Part shown: piece after piece, positions 14,067 through 14,242 of the stretch
How positions within the stretch are numbered: the first letter of the stretch is position 1
Layout: the number at the start of each line of letters is the position of its first letter
NCBI GenBank assembly: GCA_003695285.1
Contig: RFIL01000099.1
Span: 1-14,242 of the forward strand
Direction of reading: 5' to 3'
Length of the DNA: 14,242 bases
DNA from: Calditrichota bacterium
Lineage (GTDB): Bacteria; Calditrichota; Calditrichia; RBG-13-44-9; J075
Translations under genes and position numbers: made by a program
The notes under the pieces: generated by a model
The model's database searches: none
The model's input: only the letters and a program-made list of their open reading frames with translations
What the model was told of the DNA's origin: nothing

Positions 14067-14242
14067 ATGGCGCATATCTTAATTGTGGATGACGATCCGG
14101 AAATTTTATCGACCTTGAAAGACGCTTTTTTGATGGTGGGATATACCGTTACCACCGCCCTGAATGGTATCATGGCGCTTACCTTTTACAATAACAACAA
14201 TTTTGATCTGGCCATCATCGATGTGGACATGCCGGTCATGAA
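14067..14242 (+). CDS. Response regulator receiver domain, N-terminal part (cut by window edge)
   Basis: Fifty-eight codons are visible. The peptide begins MAHILIVDDDPEIL and continues to 'FDLAIIDVDMPVM' at the edge, the first half of a CheY-like receiver. The acidic pocket is D8-D10 after strand beta-1, and the phospho-acceptor is Asp52 in 'IIDVDMP'. A sensor kinase would phosphorylate this Asp to switch the protein on. What follows the receiver (DNA-binding, PP2C phosphatase, enzyme or nothing) lies outside the window, so the output is unknown. It starts 68 bp after the DUF456 gene on the same strand with a good ribosome-binding site and could be co-transcribed with it; no terminator was seen between them. 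Confidence 0.93.
   Translation, partial: MAHILIVDDDPEILSTLKDAFLMVGYTVTTALNGIMALTFYNNNNFDLAIIDVDMPVM

Noticed and set aside
10771..14242. The idea that the anti-sigma-like gene, sigma gene and response regulator form one signalling operon.
   Set aside because: A 213-bp gap, the CapA gene and a strong terminator at 13398-13428 interrupt the set, and the sigma factor is of the primary type.

Overview
The window looks like a chromosomal segment of a Gram-negative bacterium of the FCB assemblage (Calditrichota, KSB1, Ignavibacteria and relatives). The reasons are a 1062-residue secreted protein ending in a type IX secretion (T9SS) type A sorting domain with the 'YQNYPNPFN' signature, a short primary-type sigma factor without region 1.1 that resembles the RpoD of Bacteroidetes/Chlorobi, outer-membrane beta-barrel-like proteins, and moderate G+C. 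This assignment is inference from protein character; no rRNA or tRNA is visible.

Layout. (1) Bases 1-5505: the tail of a rightward outer-membrane-barrel-like gene (ends 136) faces a leftward exported protein with a PEGA-like N-terminus and a barrel-like C-terminus (216-1412). A divergent gene follows for an endonuclease III-like HhH/FeS protein that appears to lack the catalytic Lys and Asp (1595-2296). It converges, with a 20-bp gap, on a leftward giant T9SS cargo protein (2317-5505). (2) Bases 5506-7303: a 469-bp divergent spacer with hairpins and a possible structured leader, then an AzgA-type NCS2 purine permease. (3) Bases 7360-10693: two leftward transporters, a MATE exporter and an APC amino-acid permease. 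They are separated by a 535-bp spacer holding a heptad-based inverted-repeat element (8899-9058) and three consecutive minus-strand terminator-like hairpins (9158-9300). (4) Bases 10771-14242: rightward genes for an RsbW/SpoIIAB-type ATP-binding protein, a CapA-like metallophosphatase-fold protein, an RpoD-type sigma factor followed by a strong terminator, a DUF456 membrane protein, and the start of a response regulator cut by the window edge.

How they fit together. This is mostly a mosaic of single-gene or two-gene units: cell-surface/secreted proteins on the left, nutrient and efflux transport in the middle, and transcriptional control (anti-sigma-type kinase, sigma factor, receiver protein) on the right. 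No defence island, CRISPR array, phage, insertion sequence or obvious new multigene system was found. The most distinctive items are the HhH protein without recognisable catalytic residues, the triple hairpin 3' region of the APC gene, and the heptad inverted-repeat element beside it. Two long reading frames have upstream ATGs that are probably not the real starts: the APC permease (better start at 10693) and the DUF456 protein (better start at 13516).
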